From: Pseudomonadota bacterium | GTDB lineage: Bacteria; Pseudomonadota; Gammaproteobacteria; Xanthomonadales; SZUA-36 | NCBI GenBank assembly: GCA_015222805.1 | Contig: JADFVZ010000125.1 | Location: forward strand, 24,342-88,341 | Length of the DNA stretch: 64,000 bases | Reading direction: 5' to 3' | In this document: piece after piece, positions 42,885 to 53,372 of the stretch | Layout of the letters: every line of letters begins with the position of its first letter | Numbering within the stretch: the stretch's first letter is position 1 | Notes under the pieces: model-generated | Seen by the model: the letters and a program-made list of their open reading frames with translations, nothing else | What the model was told of the DNA's origin: nothing | The model's database searches: none | Made by a program: the position numbers and the translations under genes

Positions 42885-44579
42885 ATGAATGTAAGCACCG
42901 GACAAAGCAAGCTTCAATCTCAATCTCCGGGGAAAATTATTGCCCCACATGGCAGTAAACTGACATGCCAGGGCTGGCACCAGGAAGCTGCGATGCGCAT
43001 GCTGATGAATAACTTGGATCCCAATGTTGCAGAAAAGCCTGATGAATTAATCGTTTACGGCGGTACCGGGCGGGCGGCGCGCAACTGGGAATCCTATCAC
43101 CGGATTATTGCCACCCTGCAGCGGCTGAAAAATGATGAAACCCTGATTATCCAGAGTGGTAAGCCTGTAGGCGTATTCCGGACCCATGATGAAGCACCGC
43201 GTGTGTTGATTGCCAATTCCAACCTGGTCCCCCGCTGGGGCAACTGGGACGTTTTCCGCGAGTTGGAGCAGCAGGGCCTGACCATGTACGGGCAGATGAC
43301 CGCCGGCTCATGGATATATATTGGCTCCCAGGGCATAGTCCAGGGTACCTATGAAACGTTTGCCGAGCTGGCGAATCAGGAATTCGGCGGCAGTATGCGC
43401 GGGCGCCTGGTGGTCACCGCCGGCCTCGGCGGCATGGGTGGTGCCCAACCGCTTTCGGTGACCATGAATGACGGCAAATGCCTGGCGGTCGAAGTTGACC
43501 CCTGGCGCATCGACCGCCGGGTTGAAACCGGTTATTGCGACCGTAAAGCCACCAGCCTGGATGAAGCGTTGCAGATGTTAAATGAAAATGATGAGCCGCT
43601 GTCAGTAGGTTTACTTGGAAATATAGCCGAGGTGCTGCCGGAACTGGTGCGCCGCGGCATCGTTCCCGATGTAGTTACCGACCAGACCTCGGCCCATGAC
43701 CTGCGTGAAGGCTATATTCCCGCCGGATATAGCCTCGAAGCTGCAGCAGAACTGCGCAGCAGCGACCCTAAAGGCTATGACAACCGGGTCCTAGACTCCA
43801 TGGTCACCCATGTTGAAGCTATCCTCGAACTACAGAAGCTGGGCTCGATCTGTTTCGATTACGGCAATAACCTGCGCGGCCAGGTGGCTGACCACCGCGG
43901 CCTTAAACAGGCCTTCGATTACCCCGGTTTTGTACCAGCCTATATTCGCCCCCTGTTTTGCAAAGGTGCGGGGCCCTTTCGCTGGGCGGCCCTGTCCGGA
44001 AATCCAAAGGACATTTATACGACTGACAAAGCCATTCTCGAATTATTCCCGCAGAAAACCTCATTACATCGCTGGATCGACAAGGCACAAAAACAGATCC
44101 AGTTCCAGGGCCTGCCGGCACGCATTTGCTGGCTGGAATACGGCGAACGCGCCGAAGCCGGTGAGAAGTTCAACTGGCTGGTGAAAAAGGGCCTGGTAGA
44201 TGCACCGCTGGTAATCGGCCGTGATCACCTGGATACCGGCTCTGTAGCCTCACCCAATCGTGAAACCGAAGCGATGATGGATGGCTCCGATGCCATTGCC
44301 GACTGGCCGCTGCTCAATGCCATGCTGAATACCGCCTGCGGTGCCTCCTGGGTCTCCCTGCATCATGGTGGCGGGGTTGGTATCGGTTATTCAATGCATT
44401 CAGGCATGGTCTGTGTTGCCGATGGTTCCGAGCAGGCCTCGCGGCGATTAAACCGCGTGCTGACAGCCGATCCCGGCACCGGGGTGATGCGCCATGCAGA
44501 TGCCGGCTATCCATTGGCAATCGAAACTGCAAATGAGCGCGGGGTAGATCTGCCAATGATTAACGGAGATGGAAAATAA
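42885..44579 (+). CDS. hutU: Urocanate hydratase
   Basis: 564-residue NAD-dependent enzyme of histidine degradation, turning urocanate into imidazolonepropionate. Seen: [34 protein letters not shown], the NAD-binding [14 protein letters not shown], and the active-site Cys region [13 protein letters not shown] plus [15 protein letters not shown]. First gene of hutU-hutH-hutI; hutH starts 2 bases after its stop. No hutC repressor gene is present in the window. Confidence 0.98.
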   Translation: MNVSTGQSKLQSQSPGKIIAPHGSKLTCQGWHQEAAMRMLMNNLDPNVAEKPDELIVYGGTGRAARNWESYHRIIATLQRLKNDETLIIQSGKPVGVFRTHDEAPRVLIANSNLVPRWGNWDVFRELEQQGLTMYGQMTAGSWIYIGSQGIVQGTYETFAELANQEFGGSMRGRLVVTAGLGGMGGAQPLSVTMNDGKCLAVEVDPWRIDRRVETGYCDRKATSLDEALQMLNENDEPLSVGLLGNIAEVLPELVRRGIVPDVVTDQTSAHDLREGYIPAGYSLEAAAELRSSDPKGYDNRVLDSMVTHVEAILELQKLGSICFDYGNNLRGQVADHRGLKQAFDYPGFVPAYIRPLFCKGAGPFRWAALSGNPKDIYTTDKAILELFPQKTSLHRWIDKAQKQIQFQGLPARICWLEYGERAEAGEKFNWLVKKGLVDAPLVIGRDHLDTGSVASPNRETEAMMDGSDAIADWPLLNAMLNTACGASWVSLHHGGGVGIGYSMHSGMVCVADGSEQASRRLNRVLTADPGTGVMRHADAGYPLAIETANERGVDLPMINGDGK

Positions 44580-44581
44580 TC

Positions 44582-46090
44582 ATGGCTGCCACCCGATTAA
44601 GTATCGATAATCTTTATACCGACCTGGATACCAGTATGGCGGCTTTGAATGCCGACCAGTCCCGGGTCGAAGACTCACGGAAACTGGTTGAGCAAGCCCT
44701 GCAATCGGGTGAAGCACACTACGGCATTAATACCGGGTTCGGTATACTTGCGAATAAAAGAATCAGTGACGCTGAGCTTAACAAACTGCAGCGAAACATC
44801 TTGCTGAGCCATGCCTGCGGTGTCGGTGATCCGGTGCCTGAAAAAATAAGCCGCTTAATGTTGCGCCTGAAAATTCATTCGCTGGGGCTAGGCTTTTCCG
44901 GTATTTCCCGTACCACGTTCAAGCAGCTGCTGGCACTGGATAGTGCCGACATTATCTCAAGAATTCCCAGCCGCGGCAGTGTTGGCGCCTCTGGCGATCT
45001 CGCCCCGCTGGCCCATATGTGCCTGCCGTTAATCGGCCGCGGTGAAGTCTGGAATCTGACAGGTGATGGCTTTTCTCCGGCGGCTGAAAGCCTGGCAGAA
45101 CAGGGCCTGGAAAGCATTGAACTTAAGCCCAAAGACGGTCTTGCATTGATCAACGGCACCCAGCTAATGCTGGCCTACGGCAGTTATTGTACCGAGCGGG
45201 CACTCAGCTTATGCAAGGCCGCGGATATACTCGCCTGCATGAGCCTGGAAGCCCTCCAGGGCAGTGCGGCACCCTTTGACCCGCGTGTACATGCCGTACG
45301 CCCGCATAAGGGCCAGCAACAGGTCGCTGCAAATATCCGCAAACTGTTGGAAAATTCAGAAATTATGGATTCACACCGCAACTGCGGCAAGGTCCAGGAT
45401 CCCTACTCACTGCGCTGTGTACCCCAGGTTCACGGTGCCAGCAGGGATGCCTTTGATTACGTGGTTGCAGTGCTGGAAACCGAACTCAATTCGGTCACCG
45501 ATAATCCCCTGGTATTCGAGAACGGCGATATTATCTCCGGGGGTAATTTTCACGGCCAGCCACTGGCACTGTCGCTGGATTTTGCGGCCATTGCTTTAGC
45601 CGAATTAGCGAGCATTTCTGAGCGCCGCAGCTACTTGCTGCTGGAAGGCCATGACGGCCTGCCGACACTGCTGATGAGTGATACCGGGGTTAACTCCGGC
45701 TTTATGATTCCACAGTACACTGCAGCAGCCCTGGTATCGGAAAACAAAGTCCTCTGCCATCCGGCCAGTGTCGATTCCATCCCTACCTCACTGGGGCAGG
45801 AAGACCACGTCAGCATGGGCTCTATCAGTGCGCTAAAACTGCTGGGTGTATTGAAGAATGTGGAGCGCGTACTGGCGGTTGAACTTTTATGTGCTGCCCA
45901 GGCACTGGATTTCCGCCGTCCGATTAAACCCGGTGACGGCGTAGATGCAGCCTACCAGTTCCTGCGCAAAAAAATCAATCATGCCAGTGAGGATTATGAA
46001 GTCCGCAATGACCTGGATATCTGTGCAGAGATCCTCCGCAGCGGTGAACTGGTCGATGTTGTTGAGTGCGCCGTTAGCGAGTTTTCCTAA
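44582..46090 (+). CDS. hutH: Histidine ammonia-lyase
   Basis: 502 residues. Deaminates histidine to urocanate using the self-made MIO cofactor from Ala136-Ser137-Gly138 (RGSVGASGDLAPLAHM). Other signatures: YGINTGFGILANKRI near 48, GTQLMLAYG, QDPYSLRCVPQVHGA and DNPLVFENGDIISGGNFHGQP. GGAG within the end of hutU serves as ribosome binding site. It is the first reaction of the pathway although second in the operon. Confidence 0.98.
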   Translation: MAATRLSIDNLYTDLDTSMAALNADQSRVEDSRKLVEQALQSGEAHYGINTGFGILANKRISDAELNKLQRNILLSHACGVGDPVPEKISRLMLRLKIHSLGLGFSGISRTTFKQLLALDSADIISRIPSRGSVGASGDLAPLAHMCLPLIGRGEVWNLTGDGFSPAAESLAEQGLESIELKPKDGLALINGTQLMLAYGSYCTERALSLCKAADILACMSLEALQGSAAPFDPRVHAVRPHKGQQQVAANIRKLLENSEIMDSHRNCGKVQDPYSLRCVPQVHGASRDAFDYVVAVLETELNSVTDNPLVFENGDIISGGNFHGQPLALSLDFAAIALAELASISERRSYLLLEGHDGLPTLLMSDTGVNSGFMIPQYTAAALVSENKVLCHPASVDSIPTSLGQEDHVSMGSISALKLLGVLKNVERVLAVELLCAAQALDFRRPIKPGDGVDAAYQFLRKKINHASEDYEVRNDLDICAEILRSGELVDVVECAVSEFS

Positions 46091-46092
46091 GC

Positions 46093-47316
46093 ATGGACCT
46101 GCTGCATAATATTTCCCAGTTGGCTACTTGTCCCGTTAATGGTAAACAGGAAGAAATCGGCAGTATTAGCGATGCCGCACTGGTGTGGGAGTTCGGCAAA
46201 ATCTTATGGGTGGGAAAAGAAAATGCGTTACCGGACACATACCGCGATGCCCTGCCCCATGACTGCGGTGGCCGACTGGTCATTCCGGGACTGATCGACT
46301 GTCATACCCACCTGTGTTTTGGTGGTTGGCGCGGCAATGAATTTGCCCAGCGGATCGAAGGCAAATCCTACCTCGAAATAGCCGCCGCCGGTGGCGGTAT
46401 TGCCAGTACCGTCAAAGCCACTCGCGAATCCAGCTTTGATGTATTGAAACAAAAGGCCGCTGGACTGCTCGAGGAAATGCTGGCTCTCGGAGTGACCACA
46501 GTTGAATGCAAATCAGGTTACGGCCTCGATTATGACAACGAAATAAAACAGCTCGAAGTCTACGCTGCTCTGCAGCAGGAACAACCCCTGGATCTAGTAC
46601 CCACCTTTCTCGGTGCACATATCATTCCACCTGAATTTACTGAGCGCAGGGATGACTATATTGAGTTACTCACAAATAAACTGCTACCTGAAATAAAACG
46701 CAGGGAACTGGCAGAGTTTTGTGACTGCTATATCGACGAGGGTGCCTACACTGTAAGTGAAGGGCGGAAAATCCTTCAGGCTGCTCACGCTCTTGGTTTT
46801 GGCTTGAAAATCCATGCTGAACAGCTGACCCATACCGGAGCGGCCTCGCTGGCTGCTGAACTGGGGGCAGTCTCGGCTGAACACCTGGAGCGGATTACAG
46901 TAAAGGATCATAAGTTGCTGGCAGATGCAGGTACGGTTGCCGTTAGCTTGCCGCTGGCTTCAATGTACCTGAAAGATGATTATATTGATGCCCGCGGACT
47001 AATTGAAGCTGGCGTAGCAGTTGCCGTGGCCACTGATTTAAACCCGGGTTCGTCTCCCAGCGGGCACCTGCCCCTGGCTATGTTGCAGGCCTGTTTAAAC
47101 CAGGCGATGACGCCTGCTGAAGTGCTCAAAGGCGCTACCAGCATTGCCGCTAAAGCCATCGGCAGGGAAAATTTAATTGGTAGTTTGCTAGCCGGTTACC
47201 AGGCAGACATCACCATTATTGATGCCAAAGACATCAATCACTGGATGTACCATTTCCGCGCCAATGCCTGCGCTGCGGTGATTAAAAACGGGGTCTGGCA
47301 ACATAATCGACTGTAA
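46093..47316 (+). CDS. hutI: Imidazolonepropionase
   Basis: 407-residue amidohydrolase, third step of histidine degradation, opening the imidazolone ring to N-formimino-glutamate. Seen: metal ligands DCHTHLCFGG (His71, His73), CKSGYGLDYDNEIKQL, FLGAHIIPPEF, KIHAEQLTHTGAA with metal-binding His, and TDLNPGSSPSGHLPL. Starts 2 bases after hutH. The next enzyme (hutG or hutF) is not in the window. Ends with a terminator hairpin. Confidence 0.98.
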   Translation: MDLLHNISQLATCPVNGKQEEIGSISDAALVWEFGKILWVGKENALPDTYRDALPHDCGGRLVIPGLIDCHTHLCFGGWRGNEFAQRIEGKSYLEIAAAGGGIASTVKATRESSFDVLKQKAAGLLEEMLALGVTTVECKSGYGLDYDNEIKQLEVYAALQQEQPLDLVPTFLGAHIIPPEFTERRDDYIELLTNKLLPEIKRRELAEFCDCYIDEGAYTVSEGRKILQAAHALGFGLKIHAEQLTHTGAASLAAELGAVSAEHLERITVKDHKLLADAGTVAVSLPLASMYLKDDYIDARGLIEAGVAVAVATDLNPGSSPSGHLPLAMLQACLNQAMTPAEVLKGATSIAAKAIGRENLIGSLLAGYQADITIIDAKDINHWMYHFRANACAAVIKNGVWQHNRL

Positions 47317-47317
47317 A

Positions 47318-47345
47318 GTGGGCATAAATGCCCACCCTTGTATTT
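47318..47345 (+). terminator. Terminator of hutUHI
   Basis: GTGGGCA-TAAA-TGCCCAC stem directly after the hutI stop, followed by CCTTGTATTTTT. Confidence 0.75.
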
Positions 47346-47396
47346 TTGAGCCAGACACAGATTAGACGCCCCGTATGAGCTCATTTATCATGTGCT

Positions 47397-49769
47397 TTAG
47401 TCGCAGGTCAGGCCACAAATACTGCCCACCTTATCCACGCAGGCCTGGTTGAATTCGCTCAAACAGCATTCAGGATTACTGACACAGATCTGGGTCACGC
47501 AGGAATGACAGCCGTCCAGCATAGGTTCTACGCTAGTTTCACACAAACTCTGACCACAAACTTTAGCATTCATGATCCCACCCTGTTCTACTGTAAACCC
47601 ACCACCCAGGGAGATCCCCAATCCCGCCGCAAGGTTGAGTTCACCGTTCTGGGTAACATAAAGTGACGGATCGGCAATAATATTTTCGCAGGCTTCCATG
47701 GAAACCCCAGTGATATTCACCATTCCTGAGGCTGTGGTAACCTTGCAAGTGGTCACACAGCTAACGGTTACATTGCTGATATTTTCTCCATCCAGGTCGC
47801 CGCTTGCATTACCGACAGTACAATTTTGGTCTGGAATTGGCGGCTCAGAAAGAACGGTAACCAGATAACTGGAGCCATCGAGAAGCGCTGTGTCAAAAGT
47901 AAAAATGCCGTCGGTACTGATAGCCAGGTCATCCCCACCATTGTTTTGCAGCACCAAGCCATCGCCGGCAAGACCGCTGACGGTACCGCCAATCGTGTAA
48001 TCAGCGTTTGGACAGGTTGAACCGAAGCGCTGATTACCGAGATCCAGCGCATCTTTCAGCTGAACCAGGCCAAAACCGGTATGAGTATCCCAACCAGCAC
48101 CATAAACCTGTCCACTGAAATCATGGGTACCGCTCAGATCCCTGGCAGAGTCACGCAGCAACTGGCGCAATTGTTTATTGGTGATACTAGCAGGCCCACC
48201 ACAGGCATCCCAGGCCCAGGCCACACCGGCGGCGACACCGGGTGTTGCCATGGATGTTCCACTGATGGTTTTGTAACCACCGGAACAGCCGACGCAACCA
48301 GCACCGTCATCTACTAATACACGGGTTGGTAGCCCCAGACCATTGGCCTGCAATAACTGTCCTTCGGACTGGGTAATGGATACACCGGGTATGTTTGCAC
48401 CACTGGTACAGTTACCACCACAGGTCGCAGACAGCGTTCCAGCAACATTGTTGTATAAAACGACCGCCAGACCACCGATTGAAGCCACATTATTCATTTT
48501 ATCCGAAAAAAGTATGTCGCCGCGCTCACAGAGTACAATACTGCCGTTCCAACTGCCATCAACGTCACCCGCATCACAGAGGTTGCCATCAACAAGGCTC
48601 TGGGTAACATCACCTGCAGCGGTTTCAGCAATTTGCGATGCCGGATAATCTGTACCATCATTGGTTACCTGAATAATCGGCACATTACCATTTGGGCCGG
48701 CAGGTGGGCCGGGCCAGGTGCTTAGCACCTGTTCACCACCACCGGACAATTCAACCACATCCCACTCTGTATTTGCAGGCTGATTCAAGGGATCGTGACT
48801 AGTGGCGGGGTATTGTGAAAAATTTGCCACATTATCAGATTGTCGTACTGCTGCAACTGAGACCACCGATTCGTAACTTGCCGGATAACTTCTTACCTCT
48901 GCTCCAGCATTGTCACCATCATTACCTGCTGCGGCGATTGGAAGAATATTATGGTTATCATAGACATCCTGGAAAATGGCATCTTCAGTTGCGCTGAAGC
49001 CGCCACCCAGGCTCATACTGATAACATTGGCACCCTGGTCACGACAATATTCAACCGCAACACCCAGGTTGGAGTTACCGCTGGACCAAAGACCATTATT
49101 GCCAAATATTTTAACAATAATTAATTCTGCGCCACCCGGCATAACGCCGACGACACCAATCGAATTATTTACCGCATTTGCGGTTCCAGCCACATGGGTC
49201 CCGTGGCCATTTTCATCCTCGGTATAGGCTTCCCCAGGAATTTGCGACATACCACTGTGGGTAATCCCCTGGAAATCATCGTGCGCGGCCCAGAAACCTG
49301 TATCGATAATACAGAATTTCACACCGGAACCATCCGGTGCACCATTGTCTATTACCCCGTCACGGTCGGCATCCCAGACATCCCTCGCCTGAAACTGGTC
49401 AATATTCCAGGGAACAAGCTGGGCCTGTAGTTTGTATTCCGGAACAGGTTCAAGCAGTTTTACATTGGGTAATGATGAGAGGGCATTTACAGCTTGTTCC
49501 GGGAGTGATATTGCCAATGTGTCATAGCGGTCAAATTGGTAATCGACCCTGGCACCCAGGCCTCGAACAGCAGCTAACATACTGGCTTTTTTTCCTGCTG
49601 AAAAACGCAGATAAAATGCTTTGCGATTAGCTGTAGCCTGGGTGACCTGTATTGATTTGCTCTTTTCTGATTTAGCACCTGTCTGCGGAAGGATAACCGC
49701 CTGGCTGACACCAAAGAATAGCATCAGGGCAACAAAAGTAATTGTTGTTACTAAATTCCTAATTTTCAA
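47397..49769 (-). CDS. Secreted subtilisin-like serine protease
   Basis: 790 residues. Signal peptide (VTTITFVALMLFFGVSQA), propeptide to about 120, then S8 catalytic domain: Asp156 in FCIIDTGFW, His189 in GHGTHVAG and Ser in SGTSMATPGVA near residue 510. A protease-associated (PA) domain insert lies between His and Ser (LCERGDILFSDK, GLAVVLYNNV). The last ~200 residues hold a beta-rich domain and a Cys-rich tail with more than ten Cys (CHSCVTQICVSNPECC), probably disulfide-bonded. Single gene, facing hutI. Probably an extracellular protease for nutrient scavenging. Confidence 0.93.
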   Translation of the reverse strand: MKIRNLVTTITFVALMLFFGVSQAVILPQTGAKSEKSKSIQVTQATANRKAFYLRFSAGKKASMLAAVRGLGARVDYQFDRYDTLAISLPEQAVNALSSLPNVKLLEPVPEYKLQAQLVPWNIDQFQARDVWDADRDGVIDNGAPDGSGVKFCIIDTGFWAAHDDFQGITHSGMSQIPGEAYTEDENGHGTHVAGTANAVNNSIGVVGVMPGGAELIIVKIFGNNGLWSSGNSNLGVAVEYCRDQGANVISMSLGGGFSATEDAIFQDVYDNHNILPIAAAGNDGDNAGAEVRSYPASYESVVSVAAVRQSDNVANFSQYPATSHDPLNQPANTEWDVVELSGGGEQVLSTWPGPPAGPNGNVPIIQVTNDGTDYPASQIAETAAGDVTQSLVDGNLCDAGDVDGSWNGSIVLCERGDILFSDKMNNVASIGGLAVVLYNNVAGTLSATCGGNCTSGANIPGVSITQSEGQLLQANGLGLPTRVLVDDGAGCVGCSGGYKTISGTSMATPGVAAGVAWAWDACGGPASITNKQLRQLLRDSARDLSGTHDFSGQVYGAGWDTHTGFGLVQLKDALDLGNQRFGSTCPNADYTIGGTVSGLAGDGLVLQNNGGDDLAISTDGIFTFDTALLDGSSYLVTVLSEPPIPDQNCTVGNASGDLDGENISNVTVSCVTTCKVTTASGMVNITGVSMEACENIIADPSLYVTQNGELNLAAGLGISLGGGFTVEQGGIMNAKVCGQSLCETSVEPMLDGCHSCVTQICVSNPECCLSEFNQACVDKVGSICGLTCD

Positions 49770-49895
49770 AACATGCTCTCCTGCTTTATTTTTATAGCAG
49801 CTAGTATTAGATGGTCATTATTTTCTGTCTTTGCCTGTTTTTAATAGGCCGTGAAAAGAAATACGTTCAAAAAGCTAATAACCTCACCTGAACAA

Positions 49896-50135
49896 TCAAC
49901 TCTCGTCTTCAAAATCGAATTTGAGTGTGTCATTTTGATACTCAAACACCAACTGTGCGGCCTGCTCGTGTTGATTTTCCGGGACTCGCAAAATATATAA
50001 ATCTGCCGCCGGTAACTCACCGACACCGCCAACAAGGAAATTACCGGATGATTCCGCGGCAAATCCATCACTTTGTAGCAAGCCGAGAACAATCTGGGCT
50101 TCCAGGTAATTATCTGATTGGAATACTTTTTTCAT
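49896..50135 (-). CDS. DUF2007-type small protein
   Basis: 79 residues starting MKKVFQSDNYLEAQIVLG. The pattern LEAQIVLGLLQSDGFAAE, GVGELPAADLYILRVPEN fits DUF2007 (putative signal-transducing protein), a small alpha-beta domain common in proteobacteria. Start at 50135 is chosen as it matches the family; a longer frame to 50150 adds five residues. It lies just after the ribosomal operon terminator. Function not established. Confidence 0.8.
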   Translation of the reverse strand: MKKVFQSDNYLEAQIVLGLLQSDGFAAESSGNFLVGGVGELPAADLYILRVPENQHEQAAQLVFEYQNDTLKFDFEDES

Positions 50136-50176
50136 GTCTGCAGTTAACACTCGTACAGAAGTTTATCAAGGCAAAA

Positions 50177-50203
50177 AAAAGCCCGGTAATAACCGGGCTT
50201 TTT
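50177..50203 (-). terminator. Terminator of the ribosomal super-operon, bidirectional
   Basis: AAAAGCCCGGT-TATT-ACCGGGCTTTT stem with T-runs on both strands, 17 bases after the rplQ stop. A clear rho-independent terminator for the long minus-strand transcript. Confidence 0.93.
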
Positions 50204-50219
50204 AATAGTATTTTACTGT

Positions 50220-50606
50220 TTATTCAGCATCCACAACCGTATCGGCTGTAGGCCGGCCAACCAGTTCAACGATCGCCATCGGGGCTTTATCACCGGTACG
50301 GTAACCGCACTTGAGGATACGCAGGTAGCCACCGGGGCGTTCTACATAACGCGGTCCAAGATCAGTAAACAGTTTGCCCACTGCTTCTTTATCCCGCAGG
50401 CGATCAAACGCCAGGCGACGATGGGCGACGCTGTCTTCCTTGGCCAGGGTAATCAAAGGTTCTGCTACACGACGCAATTCCTTTGCCTTGGGCAAGGTGG
50501 TTTTAATGATTTCGTGTTTAAACAGTGACGAGGCCATGTTTTTAAACATAGCTTTACGATGTGAACTGTTACGATTTAATTGACGTCCTGATTTTCTATG
50601 ACGCAT
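50220..50606 (-). CDS. rplQ: 50S ribosomal protein L17
   Basis: 128 residues, standard length. Begins [20 protein letters not shown], the L17 signature, with [17 protein letters not shown] in the middle. Located near the exit tunnel of the large subunit. Last gene of the alpha operon, 27 bases after rpoA. Confidence 0.99.
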   Translation of the reverse strand: MRHRKSGRQLNRNSSHRKAMFKNMASSLFKHEIIKTTLPKAKELRRVAEPLITLAKEDSVAHRRLAFDRLRDKEAVGKLFTDLGPRYVERPGGYLRILKCGYRTGDKAPMAIVELVGRPTADTVVDAE

Positions 50607-50633
50607 TGCAATATCCTGTTATTCAGTGGCGTC

Positions 50634-51623
50634 TTAAACGCTGGTTTGTAAAGAAGCTGGCGGCCAGTTTTCTAATTTCATCCCCAAAGACAGCTCATGT
50701 GATGCAAGCACATCTTTGATCTCAGTCAATGATTTCTTACCAAGATTAGGGGTTTTGAGTAGTTCAACTTCGGTGCGCTGTACCAGGTCACCAATGTATA
50801 GAATGCTTTCTGCTTTCAGGCAGTTGGTTGAACGTACGGTCAGTTCAAGATCATCAATCGGCTGCAGCAGGATCGGATCAACCTGGATTTCAGGCTCAAC
50901 CTCTTCAACCTTGGCACGTTTTTCAAAATCGATGAAGACAAACATCTGGTCAACAAGGATGTTGGCTGCAAGTTTAACCGCCTCTTCACAATCAACTGTA
51001 CCGTTAGTTTCGATATCCATGGTCAGACTATCAAGATTGGTACGCTGCTCAACCCGGGCCGCTTCGACTTCGTAAGATACGCGTCGAATCGGTGAGAAGG
51101 AAGCATCCAGCATCAACGCACCGATAGAGCGGGCTTCTTCTGATTCTTCCTTGCTGCGAATTGCAGGCCGGTAACCAACGTCTTTCTCGACCTTGATTTC
51201 CATGTTCAGGGAACCGTCTTTGGACAGGTTAGCCAGCACATGGTCCGGATTAACAACCTCAATATCGTGATCAACAATGATATCACCGGCAGTAACTGTA
51301 CCCGGTCCCTGTTTGGACAGGCGCAGTACGGCAGATTCATGCTCATGCATGATCAGGGCAACACCCTTGAGGTTAAGCAGGACTTCAATGATGTCTTCCT
51401 GCAAATTCTCAATGGTAGTGTACTCATGACTGACGCCATCAATAGTGACTTCAGTAATCGCACAACCCGGAATTGATGACAGCAGTACACGACGCAGGGC
51501 ATTACCCAGTGTGTGTCCAAAACCGCGTTCCAGCGGTTCCAGCTTAACCCGTGAACGGGTTGGGCTGATCTCGTCGACGATAACCCCAGTGGGTTTCAAC
51601 ATTTTTTCAGTAACATCCAGCAT
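50634..51623 (-). CDS. rpoA: RNA polymerase alpha subunit
   Basis: 329 residues, as in E. coli. N-terminal assembly domain ([21 protein letters not shown]) and C-terminal promoter/activator-binding domain ([35 protein letters not shown]) are both present and separated by an acidic linker. Expressed with ribosomal proteins, as usual. Confidence 0.99.
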   Translation of the reverse strand: MLDVTEKMLKPTGVIVDEISPTRSRVKLEPLERGFGHTLGNALRRVLLSSIPGCAITEVTIDGVSHEYTTIENLQEDIIEVLLNLKGVALIMHEHESAVLRLSKQGPGTVTAGDIIVDHDIEVVNPDHVLANLSKDGSLNMEIKVEKDVGYRPAIRSKEESEEARSIGALMLDASFSPIRRVSYEVEAARVEQRTNLDSLTMDIETNGTVDCEEAVKLAANILVDQMFVFIDFEKRAKVEEVEPEIQVDPILLQPIDDLELTVRSTNCLKAESILYIGDLVQRTEVELLKTPNLGKKSLTEIKDVLASHELSLGMKLENWPPASLQTSV

Positions 51624-51698
51624 GGATGCGGCCTCTCTGTATCAGCGACAAAAAAGCAGCCAGGGTAAAATCCACCCGACCACAGCTTGTCTGGGTTA

Positions 51699-52325
51699 TT
51701 ACTTGGAGTAAAGCTCTACAATCAGGTTTTCGTTGATATCAACCGGAAGGTCATCGCGCTCAGGCAATGATTTAAAAACACCTTCTTTCTTCTTGCTGTC
51801 GACATCTACCCATTCCGGAGCGAGATCCAGTTCTTTGGAAATACGCAGGGCTTCTTCAATCCGGAGCTGCTTTTTAGCTTTCTCACGAATGCTCACCTTG
51901 TCACCGGCTTTAACCTGGTAAGAAGCAATATTCACCAGTTTGTCATTCACCATGATGGATTTATGGCTAACGAGCTGGCGCGCTTCTGAGCGGGTTACTG
52001 CATATCCCATCCGGTAAACAACGTTATCCAGACGGCCTTCGAGCAGTTGCAGCAAGTTGCTGCCGGTAGCACCTTTAATCCGTGCTGCCTTTTTATAGTA
52101 ATTACGGAACTGTTTTTCCAGTACTCCATAAATACGACGAACTTTCTGTTTTTCACGTAACTGCAAAGCGTAATCTGACAGACGCTGGCGACGACCGCCG
52201 GCCTTGGTACCGGGTACCTGGTCAAGTTTACATTTTGATTCCAGTCCACGAACCGGGCTCTTGAGGAAGAGATCCACGCCTTCGCGACGAGCAAGTTTAC
52301 ATGTAGGTCCAATATATCTAGCCAT
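51699..52325 (-). CDS. rpsD: 30S ribosomal protein S4
   Basis: 208 residues. Begins [16 protein letters not shown] and carries the S4 RNA-binding domain ([36 protein letters not shown]). Start at 52325 is the conserved one; the frame is open upstream but without a family match. In E. coli S4 represses the alpha operon by binding its leader; conservation here is not tested. Confidence 0.99.
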   Translation of the reverse strand: MARYIGPTCKLARREGVDLFLKSPVRGLESKCKLDQVPGTKAGGRRQRLSDYALQLREKQKVRRIYGVLEKQFRNYYKKAARIKGATGSNLLQLLEGRLDNVVYRMGYAVTRSEARQLVSHKSIMVNDKLVNIASYQVKAGDKVSIREKAKKQLRIEEALRISKELDLAPEWVDVDSKKKEGVFKSLPERDDLPVDINENLIVELYSK

Positions 52326-52336
52326 GATTTCAGTCC

Positions 52337-52726
52337 TTACACACGACGTTTCTTGGGTGGGCGACAACCATTATGTGGAATGGGTGTCACGTCCAGGATG
52401 CTGGTAATTTTGTAACCGACGGCGTTTAACGCACGTACGGATGATTCACGCCCGGGGCCGGGGCCTTTAACACGTACTTCAAGGTTCTGCAGGCCGTAAT
52501 CCAATGCGGCTTTACCTGCATTTTCAGCTGCAACCTGTGCGGCAAACGGGGTGCTCTTACGAGAACCGCGGAAACCTGCACCACCAGCAGTAGCCCATGC
52601 AAGAGCATTACCCTGACGATCGGTAATCATGATAATAGTATTGTTAAATGATGCATGCACATGTGCGATACCATCAACAATCGTTTTTTTGACCTTTTTA
52701 CGAGGCTTGCTACTCGGCTTTGCCAT
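52337..52726 (-). CDS. rpsK: 30S ribosomal protein S11
   Basis: 129 residues. Signature [23 protein letters not shown] and the C-terminal [15 protein letters not shown] match S11. Basic N-terminal tail of about 15 residues. 11 bases from rpsD. Confidence 0.99.
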   Translation of the reverse strand: MAKPSSKPRKKVKKTIVDGIAHVHASFNNTIIMITDRQGNALAWATAGGAGFRGSRKSTPFAAQVAAENAGKAALDYGLQNLEVRVKGPGPGRESSVRALNAVGYKITSILDVTPIPHNGCRPPKKRRV

Positions 52727-52744
52727 AATTGCTCTCGCTAATCC

Positions 52745-53101
52745 TTAACGTTTAATCGGCCGCTTCGGACCCTTACGGGTACGTGCGTTGTTTTTAGTAT
52801 GCTGTCCACGGACAGGCAAACCACGACGGTGGCGAATACCGCGATAACAACCAAGGTCCATCAGACGCTTGATATTCATCGCAACTTCACGTCGCAAGTC
52901 ACCTTCAACAAAAAGTTTGGCAACTTCTGAACGAATGTTTTCGACATCGGGATCGGTAAGATCACGAATTTTCACACTCGGTTCTACACCGGCCGCAGTA
53001 CAAATCTGATACGCCCGTGTACGGCCGATACCATAGATACTCGTTAAACCAACCCATGTGTGCTTCTGCACTGGTAAATTGACACCCGCTATGCGAGCCA
53101 T
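52745..53101 (-). CDS. rpsM: 30S ribosomal protein S13
   Basis: 118 residues. Begins [14 protein letters not shown]; signature [15 protein letters not shown] near the C-terminus. Head protein contacting P-site tRNA. First gene of the alpha operon proper, 110 bases after rpmJ; that gap could hold an operon promoter or the S4 control leader. Confidence 0.99.
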   Translation of the reverse strand: MARIAGVNLPVQKHTWVGLTSIYGIGRTRAYQICTAAGVEPSVKIRDLTDPDVENIRSEVAKLFVEGDLRREVAMNIKRLMDLGCYRGIRHRRGLPVRGQHTKNNARTRKGPKRPIKR

Positions 53102-53210
53102 CGCATTCTCCTGAAATTTCTAGCCGGCCTGGATCCCCCTAACGGGATTAGCCAAACGGCGTATTGTAACCTAAATTTAAATATAATTAAAGACAATAGT
53201 CGACTAAAAA

Positions 53211-53327
53211 TCAACCTTGACGCTGTTTATGTTTCTTATCTTTACTGCAGATAACAAACAAAACACGTTTGCGTCGGACAATTTTACAATCTCGACAAAT
53301 TTTCTTTACTGAAGCTTGAACTTTCAT
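53211..53327 (-). CDS. rpmJ: 50S ribosomal protein L36, zinc-binding form
   Basis: 38 residues read directly from the minus strand: begins [20 protein letters not shown]. It has the zinc ligands C11, C14, C27 and H33, so it is the zinc-containing form. Between secY and rpsM, its standard place. Confidence 0.98.
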   Translation of the reverse strand: MKVQASVKKICRDCKIVRRKRVLFVICSKDKKHKQRQG

Positions 53328-53372
53328 CGTCTTTCTCCGTGGTGCCCCACTATATGGGCACTCTATTAATAC